Assembly: GCA_016742175.1 (NCBI GenBank)
Contig: JACVCH010000001.1
Location: 248,001 to 312,000 of the forward strand
Direction: 5' to 3'
DNA from: Rhizobiaceae bacterium
GTDB lineage: Bacteria > Pseudomonadota > Alphaproteobacteria > Rhizobiales > Rhizobiaceae
Length of the DNA stretch: 64,000 nt
Shown: piece by piece, positions 1 through 8,342 of the stretch
How positions within the stretch are numbered: position 1 is the stretch's first letter
Layout of the letters: each line of letters opens with the position of its first letter
Made by a program: the position numbers and the translations under genes
The notes under the pieces: model-generated
The model's database searches: none
What the model saw: only the letters and a program-made list of their open reading frames with translations
What the model was told of the DNA's origin: nothing

Positions 1-98
1 TCGCCGTGACGACGCCGCGCGAGCGCACCGACCTAGCCGCCGGGCAGACGGTCGGCGTGCGGATACCGGCGCAAAGCGCGGTGGTGCTGAAGTCATGA
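1..98 (+). CDS. ABC transporter ATP-binding protein, C-terminal fragment
   Basis: Only the last 31 codons are in the window (reading frame begins at base 3), ending at the TGA at 96-98. The visible residues end in VGVRIPAQSAVVLKS, which fits the C-terminal TOBE-like subdomain of PotA/UgpC-type ATPases. The ATPase energises the permeases that follow; the stop codon overlaps the next start in an ATGA junction, so the genes are one translationally coupled operon. The Walker motifs lie outside the window, so the assignment rests mainly on context. Confidence 0.7.
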   Translation, partial: AVTTPRERTDLAAGQTVGVRIPAQSAVVLKS

Positions 99-949
99 GA
101 CGCGAGGCGCCGAAGAGCGTTGCGGATTATGCGCCGCTGGTCTTCCCGGGGTTCATGCTGGTCGCCTTCTTCGTCGTGCCGTTCGGCACGATGGTCGCCG
201 TCTCGTTCTTCCAGCGCCAGCAGGGCGGGTTCTATACGCCGGCCTTCATCTTCGACAACTACGAGCGGTTCCTCTCCGCCTTCTTCGGCGGCGTGCTCGG
301 CTTTTCGATCATGCTGGCCGTGATGGTCGCCCTGGTGTGCGTCGCCATCGGCTTCCCATTCACCTGGCTGATCTCGAAGGCGAGCCGGCGGGTGCAGGTG
401 GTCTGGTTGGTGGCGCTTTTGTCCGTCCTGTCGCTTTCGGAAGTCATCATCGGCTTTGCGTGGTCGACGCTGTTTTCGCGCACCGCCGGCATTACCAATT
501 TGCTCGTGTGGGCGGGACTGATGGCCGAGCCACGTGCGCTGTTTCCGGGCTTCGGCGCGGTGCTGGCCGCGATGGTCTACCAGGCGTTGCCCTATACGGT
601 GCTGATCCTCTATCCCGCCATCGTGCGGCTCGACCCGACGCTGACGGAAGCGGCGCGGACATTGGGCGCATCGCCGCTCCGCGCGTTCTTCAACGTCGTC
701 GTGCCGGGGCTGCGAAACACGATCGTCGCGACGCTGATCATGGTCTTCGTCTTCGCGCTCGGCGCGTATCTCCTGCCGCAGATTCTCGGCCGGCCGCAGC
801 ATTGGACGCTGTCGGTGCTGATCACCGACCAGGCGATCTACCAGTCGAACATGCCGTTCGCCGCCGCGATGGCCGTGTTCCTCGTCCTGATGTCGCTCGG
901 AATGGTCGGGCTGACGCTGCTCGTCGGGCGCAAGGGAGAGGCGGCATGA
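95..949 (+). CDS. ABC transporter permease, PotB-type
   Basis: A 284-residue inner-membrane permease of the binding-protein-dependent transport family (spermidine/putrescine-like, PotB/C type). About six hydrophobic segments are visible, the first near residues 14-35. The EAA loop that contacts the ATPase is present from about residue 185 (EAARTLGASPLRAFF). It overlaps the preceding ATPase and the following permease by 4 bases each (ATGA). The substrate is not readable from sequence; polyamines or small organic amines are usual for the family, and the downstream amidohydrolase and RidA genes suggest a nitrogenous compound (inference). Confidence 0.9.
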   Translation: MRREAPKSVADYAPLVFPGFMLVAFFVVPFGTMVAVSFFQRQQGGFYTPAFIFDNYERFLSAFFGGVLGFSIMLAVMVALVCVAIGFPFTWLISKASRRVQVVWLVALLSVLSLSEVIIGFAWSTLFSRTAGITNLLVWAGLMAEPRALFPGFGAVLAAMVYQALPYTVLILYPAIVRLDPTLTEAARTLGASPLRAFFNVVVPGLRNTIVATLIMVFVFALGAYLLPQILGRPQHWTLSVLITDQAIYQSNMPFAAAMAVFLVLMSLGMVGLTLLVGRKGEAA

Positions 950-1746
950 GCACGGCCCTGACGCGTCTTTACCTCGCTCTCGTCGCGATCTTCCTTGCCG
1001 CGCCGATCGTGGTCGTCGCGGGCGTTTCGGTGAATGAACGCCAGAACCTGACCTTTCCGCCGGAGGGCTTCTCGCTCTCCTGGTACGCCGCGATTTTCAC
1101 AGACGAAAGCTGGCGGCAGGCGCTGATGAATTCGCTGCTGCTGGCAACGCTCGCCGCGACGCTTGCGGTGCTGATCGCGCTGCCGCTCGCCTGGTTCCTA
1201 TGGCGGCGGATCGCGCCCTGGGCGAACGTCTTCCAGCTTCTCGGCGTCGCGCCCTTCGTCTTGCCGCCGGTCATCACCGCGCTCGGCTTCCTGACCTTCT
1301 GGACGACGGCGGGCGCCTACGGCCAGTGGTGGACGGCGATCATCTCGCACGGCATCTTCTTCGTCACCCTGCCGCTGGTGACGCTGACCCTCGGCTTCGC
1401 CTCCATCGACCGCTCGCTCGTCGAAGCCGCGTCGACCATGGGCGCGAGCGACCGCACGGTGCTGCGCACGGTGGTCCTGCCGCTGATCCTGCCCTATCTG
1501 GTATCGGGCTTCGCGTTCGTCTTCGTGCTGTCGCTCAACGAATACATCGTCGCCTACATGACCGTGGGGTTCACCATGGAAACGCTGCCGATCAAGATCT
1601 TCAACGCGCTGCGCTACGGCTATACGCCGACGATGGCGTCGGTCTCCGTGTTCTTCGTCGCGCTCGCGGCGCTGATCTTCGGGCTCGTCGCGCGGTTCGG
1701 CGACCTGCCGCGGCTCCTCGGCGCGCTGTCGTCGGACGAAAGCTGA
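946..1746 (+). CDS. ABC transporter permease, PotC-type
   Basis: A 266-residue partner permease. The open frame extends far upstream, but ATG 946 is chosen because it overlaps the stop of the preceding permease (ATGA) and begins directly with a membrane segment (LTRLYLALVAIFLAAPIVVV). The EAA loop starts near residue 160 (EAASTMGASDRTVLRTVVLP). It would form the heterodimeric membrane channel with the upstream permease. Its stop TGA overlaps the following ATG at 1746, so the downstream nitrilase gene belongs to the same operon. Confidence 0.9.
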   Translation: MSTALTRLYLALVAIFLAAPIVVVAGVSVNERQNLTFPPEGFSLSWYAAIFTDESWRQALMNSLLLATLAATLAVLIALPLAWFLWRRIAPWANVFQLLGVAPFVLPPVITALGFLTFWTTAGAYGQWWTAIISHGIFFVTLPLVTLTLGFASIDRSLVEAASTMGASDRTVLRTVVLPLILPYLVSGFAFVFVLSLNEYIVAYMTVGFTMETLPIKIFNALRYGYTPTMASVSVFFVALAALIFGLVARFGDLPRLLGALSSDES

Positions 1747-2519
1747 TGAAGATCGCCGCCTACCAGATGGAAAGCGTGCCGGGCGACGTCGCTGCCAACC
1801 TGGCGAAGATCGAGAGCGCGGTGCGGGAAGCGGCGGGCAAGGGCGCATCGATCCTGATCGCGCCGGAACTGGCGCTGACCGGCTATGGCGCGGGGCGCGC
1901 GGTGCGCGAGAAGGCCGAGACGTCCGAGGGCGCGCAGGTCGCGCGTCTTGCCGAGATCGCGGCGGAGACGGGCGTCGCGATCCTTGCCGGTTTTTCCGAG
2001 CGCGACGGCGAGGCGCTGCGCAACAGCGCCGTCTTCGTCGATGGCGAGGCGGTACCGACGGTCTACCGCAAATGCAATCTCTACGGGCCTTATGAACGCG
2101 GGCTGTTCGAGCAGGCGAGGCCCGAGGCCGTGACCTTCGAGCGCGGCGGGCTGAAGTTCGGCATCCTGATCTGCTACGACGTCGAGTTTCCGGAAAACGT
2201 GCGCCGGCTCGCCAAGGCCGGGGTCGACGTCGTGCTGGTGCCGACGGCGCTGCCAGCGAGCGACCACGACGCCTTCATCGCACGCAAGATGGTGCCCGTG
2301 CGCGCTTTCGAGAACCAGGTATTCCTCGCCTATGTCGACCATTGCGGGGCGGACGAACGCTTCGCCTATGCCGGCCTGTCGGTGATCGTCGCGCCGGACG
2401 GGACGCTTCTGGCGGAGGCCGGCGAAAGCGGCGAGGCGCTTCTCGTTGCGGAGATCGACCCCAGCCGCTACCAAGCCTCGGCGGAAGCGAACAGCTATCT
2501 CGCAGATATGAATTCCTGA
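1746..2519 (+). CDS. nitrilase-superfamily carbon-nitrogen hydrolase
   Basis: A 257-residue cytoplasmic amidohydrolase of the CN-hydrolase (nitrilase) superfamily. The family's catalytic triad is visible: Glu41 in APELALTGYG, Lys109 in YRKCNLYGPYE and Cys143 in ILICYDVEFPE. Such enzymes hydrolyse amides or N-carbamoyl amines. Start ATG 1746 overlaps the stop of the permease gene, so the enzyme probably acts on the transported compound or its breakdown product. An N-carbamoylputrescine-type or stereoselective amidase role is possible, but the substrate cannot be fixed from sequence. Confidence 0.85.
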   Translation: MKIAAYQMESVPGDVAANLAKIESAVREAAGKGASILIAPELALTGYGAGRAVREKAETSEGAQVARLAEIAAETGVAILAGFSERDGEALRNSAVFVDGEAVPTVYRKCNLYGPYERGLFEQARPEAVTFERGGLKFGILICYDVEFPENVRRLAKAGVDVVLVPTALPASDHDAFIARKMVPVRAFENQVFLAYVDHCGADERFAYAGLSVIVAPDGTLLAEAGESGEALLVAEIDPSRYQASAEANSYLADMNS

Positions 2520-2529
2520 AGGAGCATCA

Positions 2530-2874
2530 ATGACCATCACCCGGCACGAGACCGGCCCGCGCATGAGCCAGGCCAACATCTTCAATGGCGTCGTCTATCT
2601 GGCCGGACAGGTCGGCGACGGCGATACGGTGAAGGCGCAGACGGAATCGATCCTCAAGGAGATCGACCGGCTTTTAGCGCTGTCGGGCTCGTCCAAATCG
2701 CGCATCCTGTCGGCGCAGATCTGGCTCGACGACATGGCGAATTTCGCCGAGATGAACGAAGCGTGGGATGCCTGGGTCGACAAGGCGAACACGCCTGCGC
2801 GTGCGACCGGCGAGGCGAAGCTGGCGGCGGCGAAGTATAAGGTGGAGATCATTGTGGTGGCGGCTCAGGGCTGA
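2530..2874 (+). CDS. RidA family protein (YjgF/YER057c/UK114)
   Basis: A 114-residue small protein of the Rid family, which hydrolyses reactive enamine/imine intermediates or related imino compounds. The family-type Arg (Arg91 in TPARATGEAKL) and the terminal acidic motif (YKVEIIVVAAQ, Glu108) are present. An AAGGAG ribosome binding site lies just upstream, inside the short gap after the nitrilase stop. Its place at the end of an amine-transport/amidohydrolase operon suggests it clears a reactive intermediate or acts as a deaminase in that pathway (inference). It is not necessarily the archetypal RidA. Confidence 0.85.
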   Translation: MTITRHETGPRMSQANIFNGVVYLAGQVGDGDTVKAQTESILKEIDRLLALSGSSKSRILSAQIWLDDMANFAEMNEAWDAWVDKANTPARATGEAKLAAAKYKVEIIVVAAQG

Positions 2875-2918
2875 CGTTTCCGCAAGAAGGCTTGGCTGGC
2901 TGAAGTCGTGCTCCGTCG

Positions 2919-3106
2919 CACCCCCCTCTGTCCTGCCGGACGCCCTGGCCCGAGCCACGGGTCTCGGCCCGTCCTTCGGACCCCCCCTCAAGGGGGGAGA
3001 TCACGCGCTTCGTCGTCGCGTCCAAACCTCGAAAGAAAGCGCGGCAGGCTGACGAGACTGATCTCCCCCCTTGAGGGAGAGATGCCCGGCAGGGCAGAGG
3101 GGGGTG
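2919..3106. repeat. palindromic intergenic element, copy A (long form)
   Basis: The element starts with CACCCCCCTCTGTCCTGCCGG and ends with the complementary CCGGCAGGGCAGAGGGGGGTG; an inner pair CCCTCAAGGGGGGAGATCA / TGATCTCCCCCCTTGAGGG flanks the centre. The left arm carries about 40 extra bases compared with copy B at 18578-18693. As RNA it would fold into a very long hairpin, and it lies between convergent genes, so it could also stop transcription from both sides. Confidence 0.85.
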
Positions 3107-3107
3107 G

Positions 3108-4034
3108 CTACGTTGCCGTATCACCTCGATAAAACCGCCCGAGCAGAATCGGCGTCAGGTACATCGGGATCTGGTAGCAGCCGATGAAGAGCAGCAGCGG
3201 GTCGGTCACCGTCGCCGGCAGGGCGGCGATGAAGAGGGCGATGTTGCGGTTGCCGGCGACGATGCCGAGCGGGGCGGCGAGGTGGCGGCGACCGGTTGCG
3301 CGCAGGGTCGTGGCGGCCAGGAACTGAAGGCCGAAATTCGCGGCGAAGACGACGACGAGCGCGAGCGCCAGTGCGGCCGGATCGTCGAAGATCGCGGGCC
3401 CCACCGCCGACATAAGCCCGACCACCACGACGCCCATCAGCACCGCCGACGCGCCGTCGATAGCGGCGAGCGTTTGGGGCGCGGGATCGCGCACGATCGT
3501 GGCGCGGATCGCGAAGCCGAGGCCGGTCGCGGCGAGGATCAGTGCGAGAAGCCGCGCGGCGGCAGCGAAGACGTCGGCGAGGTTGCCGAGATCGGGCGTC
3601 AGCCAGAAGATCGGGATGACGGTCACCGGCAGGAGCGCCGTGCCGATGACGAGTTGGCGCAGCGCCGGCGCGGGGTCGTTGCCGGTCATCAGCGTGATGT
3701 TCGGGCTGCCGGAGATCGGCGAGGCGGCAAGCATCAGGATGATGGCGGTGGCGAAGACGCCGCTCCAGCCGAAGGCCATGAAGACCATGATGGCGACCAG
3801 CGGGAACACGACCTGATAGAGCCCGGCGATGCCGACCGCCGCACCAAAGTCGCGGGCGGCGCCGAAGGCAGCGCGGGGGCCGATGCGAAGGGCCGCGACG
3901 AACAGCATGGCCGCGACGAGTTCGGGGATCCACGGGCGCATCGCGAAGGCGAGGCCGGGAAACGCGATGCCGGCCACGAGGCCGGCGATCAGGATGGCGC
4001 GGCCGTGGCGGGCCGCGAGCCGCAGAAGCGTCAC
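3108..4034 (-). CDS. BASS-like (bile acid/arsenite symporter fold) membrane transporter
   Basis: A 308-residue integral membrane protein with about nine to ten hydrophobic segments. The repeated small-residue motifs and GNRNIALFIAALP near the C terminus resemble the BASS/SBF fold. GTG 4034 is preferred because it overlaps the stop of the TRAP permease in a GTGA junction; an upstream ATG at 4082 would give a 48-base overlap and a charged, proline-rich leader. It is the last gene of the TRAP operon, so it may move a related organic anion. Substrate unknown, family call moderate. Confidence 0.6.
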   Translation of the reverse strand: MTLLRLAARHGRAILIAGLVAGIAFPGLAFAMRPWIPELVAAMLFVAALRIGPRAAFGAARDFGAAVGIAGLYQVVFPLVAIMVFMAFGWSGVFATAIILMLAASPISGSPNITLMTGNDPAPALRQLVIGTALLPVTVIPIFWLTPDLGNLADVFAAAARLLALILAATGLGFAIRATIVRDPAPQTLAAIDGASAVLMGVVVVGLMSAVGPAIFDDPAALALALVVVFAANFGLQFLAATTLRATGRRHLAAPLGIVAGNRNIALFIAALPATVTDPLLLFIGCYQIPMYLTPILLGRFYRGDTAT

Positions 4035-5356
4035 GCCGCCGGCGCCGCGCCGCGGACCGGGCGGACCTGCTCGGGCAGCCAAGTCGCGAGTTCGGGGAAG
4101 GCGACGAGGATCAGGATCATCAGGAACATGATCAGGAACATCGGCAGGGCGGCGCGCGCGATGTAGCTCATCGTGTGGCCGGTCATGCCCTGCAGCACGA
4201 AGAGGTTGAAGCCGATCGGCGGCGTGATCTGCGCCATCTCGACCACGACAACGATGAAAATGCCGAACCAGATGAGGTCGATGCCGGCCTCGCGCACCAT
4301 CGGCTCGACGATGGCGATGGTGAGCACCACGATGGAGATGCCGTCGAGGAAGCAGCCAAGGATGATGTAGAACACCATCAGCACCATGATGAGCTGGAAC
4401 TGCGTCAGTTCCATCGAACCGATGAAGGCGGCGAGGCCGCGCGGCAGGCCGGTGAAGCCCATGGCGAGCGTCAGGAAGGCGGCGCCGGCGAGGATCAGCG
4501 CGATCATCGCCGAGGTGCGTGTCGCGCCCATCAGGCTTTCGACGAAGACGGTCCAGGTGAGCGAGCGCTGCGCGGCGGCGAGCACCAGCGCGCCGACGAC
4601 GCCGATGGCCGCGGCCTCGGTGGCCGTGGCGATGCCGGTATACATCGAGCCGATGACGAGCAGGATCAGGAGCAGGACCGGCACGAGAAAGCGCGAGCGC
4701 CTGACCTTTTCCATGAAGCTGATCTTCGGCTCGGGCGTCGGGTTGTAGGTCTTCGATATCTGCGAGACGCCGACGACGTAGAGCATGAACAGGCCGGCGA
4801 GGACGAGGCCGGGGATGATGCCGGCGATGAAGAGCGAGGTGATCGATTCGTTGATCGAGACGCCGTAGACGATGAGCGTCAGCGAGGGCGGGATCATCAG
4901 GCCGAGCGTGGCGGCGCCGGCCAGCGTGCCGATGACCATGCGCTCGGGATATTGCCGCTTGCGCAGTTCCGGGATGGTCATCTTGCCGACCGTCGTCAGC
5001 GTGGCGGCGGACGAACCGGAGACGGCGGCGAAGACCGCGCAGCCGGCGATGTTGGTGTGCATCAGCCCGCCGGGAAGCCGCGCCATCCAGGGCGCGAGGC
5101 CCTTGAACATGTCTTCCGACAGGCGCGTTCGATAGAGAATCTCGCCCATCCAGATGAACATCGGCAGCGCCGTCAGCGTCCAGGAGGAGGCCGAGCGCCA
5201 GACGACAGTCATCATCGCATCGCCGGTCGGGCGCATGGTGAACATCTCCATGCCGACATAGGCGACGCCGAGCAGCGCCAATCCGATCCAGACGCCGGAG
5301 CCGAGCAGCAGGAAGAGGATGAAGAGGAAGAGGCCGATCGCGTAGAACTGTTCCAT
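4031..5356 (-). CDS. TRAP transporter large permease, DctM family
   Basis: A 441-residue membrane protein with about twelve hydrophobic segments, the usual size of DctM subunits. Family-type motifs such as AGCAVFAAVSGSSAATLTTVG and GLMIPPSLTLIVYGV are visible. With the small subunit it forms the ion-coupled channel that takes substrate from the periplasmic receptor. It starts 4 bases after the DctQ stop and runs into the BASS-like carrier by a GTGA overlap. Confidence 0.95.
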   Translation of the reverse strand: MEQFYAIGLFLFILFLLLGSGVWIGLALLGVAYVGMEMFTMRPTGDAMMTVVWRSASSWTLTALPMFIWMGEILYRTRLSEDMFKGLAPWMARLPGGLMHTNIAGCAVFAAVSGSSAATLTTVGKMTIPELRKRQYPERMVIGTLAGAATLGLMIPPSLTLIVYGVSINESITSLFIAGIIPGLVLAGLFMLYVVGVSQISKTYNPTPEPKISFMEKVRRSRFLVPVLLLILLVIGSMYTGIATATEAAAIGVVGALVLAAAQRSLTWTVFVESLMGATRTSAMIALILAGAAFLTLAMGFTGLPRGLAAFIGSMELTQFQLIMVLMVFYIILGCFLDGISIVVLTIAIVEPMVREAGIDLIWFGIFIVVVVEMAQITPPIGFNLFVLQGMTGHTMSYIARAALPMFLIMFLMILILVAFPELATWLPEQVRPVRGAAPAA

Positions 5357-5360
5357 CGGT

Positions 5361-5894
5361 CTATTCCGCCCGGCTCTGTTCTTCGAGGTCGGGGCGGATG
5401 TTGTCGCGGCCGGTCAGAAGAAGCGTTGCGAGATTGTCGACGAAGCAGACGGCGAGGATGATCGCGCCGATGGCGACCGGAGTCTGGACGATCCAGAGCG
5501 GCGTCGCGTCCTGCGCCTGGCTGATGTCGCCCAGCTTCCAGGACCAGTAGACGGCCTTGCAGGCATACCAGGCCAGGAAAATGCTCGCCGCCGAAGCGAC
5601 CAGGAGGCACCAGAGCTCGGCCCAGAAGCGGCGCTCGCCCAGAAGGTTCATCAGGAGGCCGACGCGGATATGGGCCCCGCGGTTCAGCGTGTGGGCGAAG
5701 GCGAGGAAGGACGCGGCCGCCATCAGGTAGCCGGCATATTCGGCCGGCCCGTGGACGGTGATGCCCGCCCAGCGCGCGCCCACCTGCACCATGATCACGA
5801 TCAGGATCGCGACGAGGCATAGAGCGGCGAGGAGGCCGGCACCGTCATAGATCGCATCGAGCGACCGGCGTATCACGCGCCCCGCGCCATTCAT
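5361..5894 (-). CDS. TRAP transporter small permease, DctQ family
   Basis: A 177-residue protein with four predicted membrane segments, typical of the DctQ subunit of tripartite ATP-independent periplasmic transporters. The NRGAHIRVGLLMNLL stretch matches the conserved loop of the family. It sits between the receptor gene and the large permease. A terminator-like hairpin at 5915-5947 separates it from the receptor gene, which would give more receptor than membrane subunits. Confidence 0.9.
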   Translation of the reverse strand: MNGAGRVIRRSLDAIYDGAGLLAALCLVAILIVIMVQVGARWAGITVHGPAEYAGYLMAAASFLAFAHTLNRGAHIRVGLLMNLLGERRFWAELWCLLVASAASIFLAWYACKAVYWSWKLGDISQAQDATPLWIVQTPVAIGAIILAVCFVDNLATLLLTGRDNIRPDLEEQSRAE

Positions 5895-5914
5895 GTCCTG
5901 CTCCGTCCTGCCGG

Positions 5915-5947
5915 AAAAAGAGAAGGACCCGGCTTTGCGCCGGGCCC
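5915..5947 (-). terminator. intra-operon terminator/attenuator after dctP
   Basis: On the minus strand a nine-pair stem (GGGCCCGGC / GCCGGGTCC) with a GCAAA loop is followed by CTTCTCTTTTT. It lies in the gap between the receptor and the small permease genes, so it should work as a partial terminator or mRNA-stability hairpin rather than an absolute stop. Confidence 0.8.
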
Positions 5948-5962
5948 TCGTTCAAGGCGCGC

Positions 5963-6937
5963 TTACTCGGCGCGGTAGGCTTCGACGATCGCGGCCCCGG
6001 CTTCGCCGGCGCTCTCGACCCATTCGTTCGTCATCGTTTCGCCGAAGGCGGCGAGTTCGCCGCGCAGCTCTTCCGAAGGTTCGGCGACGGTCATGCCGTT
6101 TTCCTCGAGCGTCTTCAGATAGCCGGCGGTCAGCTCCTCGGCCTTGGCGTTGCCGGCCGCGTCGGCTTCGCCGGCGCAATTCATCAGCGCGGTGCGGGCT
6201 TCCTCGCTGAGCGCCTCGACGGCGTCCTTGTTGGCGAAGACGACGTTGCGCGGCAGCCAGGCCTGGACGTCGTAGAAGTGGGTCAGGCTTTCCCATGCCT
6301 TGGAATCGACGCCCGTCGAGCCCGACGAGATGAAGCTCTCGACGACGCCGGTCGCCAGTGCCTGGGAAAGTTCGGCCGCCTCGATCTGCACCGGCGCCAT
6401 GCCGGCGAGTTCGGCGATGCGGGCGGTGGCGGCATTGTAGGCGCGGAACTTGACGCCCTGGAGGTCGGCTGCCGAGTTGATCTCCTTCTTGGCGTAGAGA
6501 CCCTGCGGCGGCCAGGCGACGGCGTAAAGGTAGACGAGGTTCTGCTCGTCGAGCACCTTGGCCATCTCCTCGGAGGCGGCGCCCCACAGCTTGTGGGAAT
6601 CGTCGAAGGAGGTGGCGAGGAAGGGGATCGAATCGACGCCGAAGAGCGGGTTCTCGTTGGCGTGGGCCGAGATCAGGCGCTCGCCGATCGGCGCCTGGCC
6701 GGTCTGGACCGCGCGCTTGATGTCGTTGCCGGCGAAGAGCGCGCCGTTCGGGTGGGTGACGATCGACAGGTCGCCGCCGGTGGCGTCGGTGACGCACTGG
6801 GCAAACACGGCCGCGTTTTCGGAGTGGAAGTTCGTCGCCGGATAGGCGAGCGGCATGTCCCACTGTTCGGCGGAAGCGGCGCCTGCCGTCATCGACACGA
6901 TGGCGGTCGTCGCCAGAACGGATGCAATCTTCTTCAT
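5963..6937 (-). CDS. TRAP transporter solute-binding protein, DctP family
   Basis: A 324-residue periplasmic receptor. ATG 6937 is chosen over the longer frame (6997) because it gives a clean signal peptide (MKKIASVLATTAIVSMTAG ending ASA-E) and is preceded by AGGAGAGGG. The FRAYNAATARIAELAGMAP region matches the ligand-gripping segment of DctP proteins, where a conserved Arg binds the ligand carboxylate. It lies directly downstream of an FAD amino-acid oxidase gene, which suggests an amino or keto acid ligand (inference). Confidence 0.9.
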   Translation of the reverse strand: MKKIASVLATTAIVSMTAGAASAEQWDMPLAYPATNFHSENAAVFAQCVTDATGGDLSIVTHPNGALFAGNDIKRAVQTGQAPIGERLISAHANENPLFGVDSIPFLATSFDDSHKLWGAASEEMAKVLDEQNLVYLYAVAWPPQGLYAKKEINSAADLQGVKFRAYNAATARIAELAGMAPVQIEAAELSQALATGVVESFISSGSTGVDSKAWESLTHFYDVQAWLPRNVVFANKDAVEALSEEARTALMNCAGEADAAGNAKAEELTAGYLKTLEENGMTVAEPSEELRGELAAFGETMTNEWVESAGEAGAAIVEAYRAE

Positions 6938-6993
6938 GTCCAAACCCTCTCCTGGTGCCCTCAGGCTCTTCTTCCTGCGAGAAACTTCAAGCT

Positions 6994-8250
6994 TCAATCA
7001 AAGCGCGCGGGGGCGTAGGGCGCAAGGTCAATATTCGGCTTGCCGCCAGAAATAAGCTGCGCCAGCAAACGGCCCGTCTTCGGGCCGCCGGTGAGGCCGA
7101 CATGGTGATGGCCGAAACCGAGCCATGCGCCGGCGATCTTCGGCGCCGGTCCGATCAGCGGAATCGAGTCCGAAGGGGCGGGGCGATGGCCCATCCATTC
7201 CTTCGTGTCATTCCACGTCAGATCGGGGATCGCGGCGCGGATGTTGCGCATCAGGAGATCGAAGGGCGCGCGCGAGGGCGGCGCGTCGAGGCCGCCGAAC
7301 TCGACGATGCCGGCAAGGCGCAAGCGGTTCTCCATCGGCGTGACGACGAATTTCGCCGCCGCGATCATCGCCGGCGAGCGCGGCATGGCGCTCGGCTCCC
7401 ACAATTCCAGATGATAGCCGCGCTCGCTCTCGAGTGGCACGTTGACGCCAAGTTTGGCGGCGAGCGCCTTCGACCAGACGCCGGTCGTCAGCACGATTCC
7501 GGAACAGGCGATCGTCTCGCCGCCGGCGCGCAGGCCCGTGACGCGGCCGTTCTCGATGACGAAATCGTCGACGTTCGCCTTGACGATCCGCGCGCCGTTG
7601 GCCTCGGCATGGGCGGCGAGGTCCTTCACGTAGCGGCCCGGATCGGCAATGCGGCCATGGTCCTTCAGGCGGATGGCGAAGCCGTTGGCGGGCGAGAAAA
7701 CCGGGTCGTAGGCGCGCAAAGCGGGGCCTTCCAGTTCGTCCCATGCGAAACCGTGGTCGCGGCGGATGGACCAGCCGAACGCGTCTGCGGCGAAGGCCGC
7801 GCGGTCGCGGTAGAGAAAGACATAGTCGGACGGGACCAGCCATCTGGCGGCGTCGGTGCCGGCGGAAAGCGCCTGGTGGTCGGCAAGGCTGTCGCCGATG
7901 ATCGGGTGCAGCGCGGCGGCGATGCGGCGCGCCTCGTCGGCGGTGGCGTGGGAAAGATAGCGGCGCAGCCAGGGCGCGAGGCGCGGCAGATAGGACCATT
8001 TGAGGAAGAGCGGCTGGTCGCGGCTGAACAGCATGCGTGGGGCCTTCTTCATCAGGCCGGGCACCGTGACCGGGACGATGGCGGCAGACGCCAGCACGCC
8101 GCCATTGCCGTAGCTGGTGCCCTCGCCGGGGCCGGCCCGGTCGACAAGGATGACATCGTTGCCCGCGCGTTGCAGCCAGATCGCCGTCGACACGCCGACG
8201 ATGCCCGCGCCGACGATCGCGATCGGCTGTTCGCTCGAGGATTTTTCCAT
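6994..8250 (-). CDS. FAD-dependent amino-acid oxidase/dehydrogenase, DadA-like
   Basis: A 418-residue flavoprotein of the DAO family. The Rossmann motif GAGIVGVSTAIWLQRAG lies near residue 13, with an acidic residue ending strand 2 (VILVDRAGPGEGTSYGNGG), and a C-terminal FAD contact near GLTGGPKTGRL. Members oxidise D-amino or N-substituted amino acids. ATG 8250 is used; the frame extends to 8328 without flavoprotein homology. It heads the TRAP operon and is divergent from a racemase-like gene, which fits uptake and oxidation of a D- or modified amino acid. Exact substrate unknown. Confidence 0.85.
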   Translation of the reverse strand: MEKSSSEQPIAIVGAGIVGVSTAIWLQRAGNDVILVDRAGPGEGTSYGNGGVLASAAIVPVTVPGLMKKAPRMLFSRDQPLFLKWSYLPRLAPWLRRYLSHATADEARRIAAALHPIIGDSLADHQALSAGTDAARWLVPSDYVFLYRDRAAFAADAFGWSIRRDHGFAWDELEGPALRAYDPVFSPANGFAIRLKDHGRIADPGRYVKDLAAHAEANGARIVKANVDDFVIENGRVTGLRAGGETIACSGIVLTTGVWSKALAAKLGVNVPLESERGYHLELWEPSAMPRSPAMIAAAKFVVTPMENRLRLAGIVEFGGLDAPPSRAPFDLLMRNIRAAIPDLTWNDTKEWMGHRPAPSDSIPLIGPAPKIAGAWLGFGHHHVGLTGGPKTGRLLAQLISGGKPNIDLAPYAPARFD

Positions 8251-8342
8251 GTGCGGATAGGGATGCAACCCTTCCTTGGGGTCAAGCCGTCTGGCGACAT
8301 TTCCACCGGCGTGGCATGAGAAGCGCAAAGCGGAGACATCAT

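Noticed and set aside
3282-5461. Long plus-strand open frames antisense to the TRAP and BASS-like genes
   Set aside because: Their products are His/Asp/Arg-rich shadows; the opposite strand encodes clear membrane proteins with family motifs.
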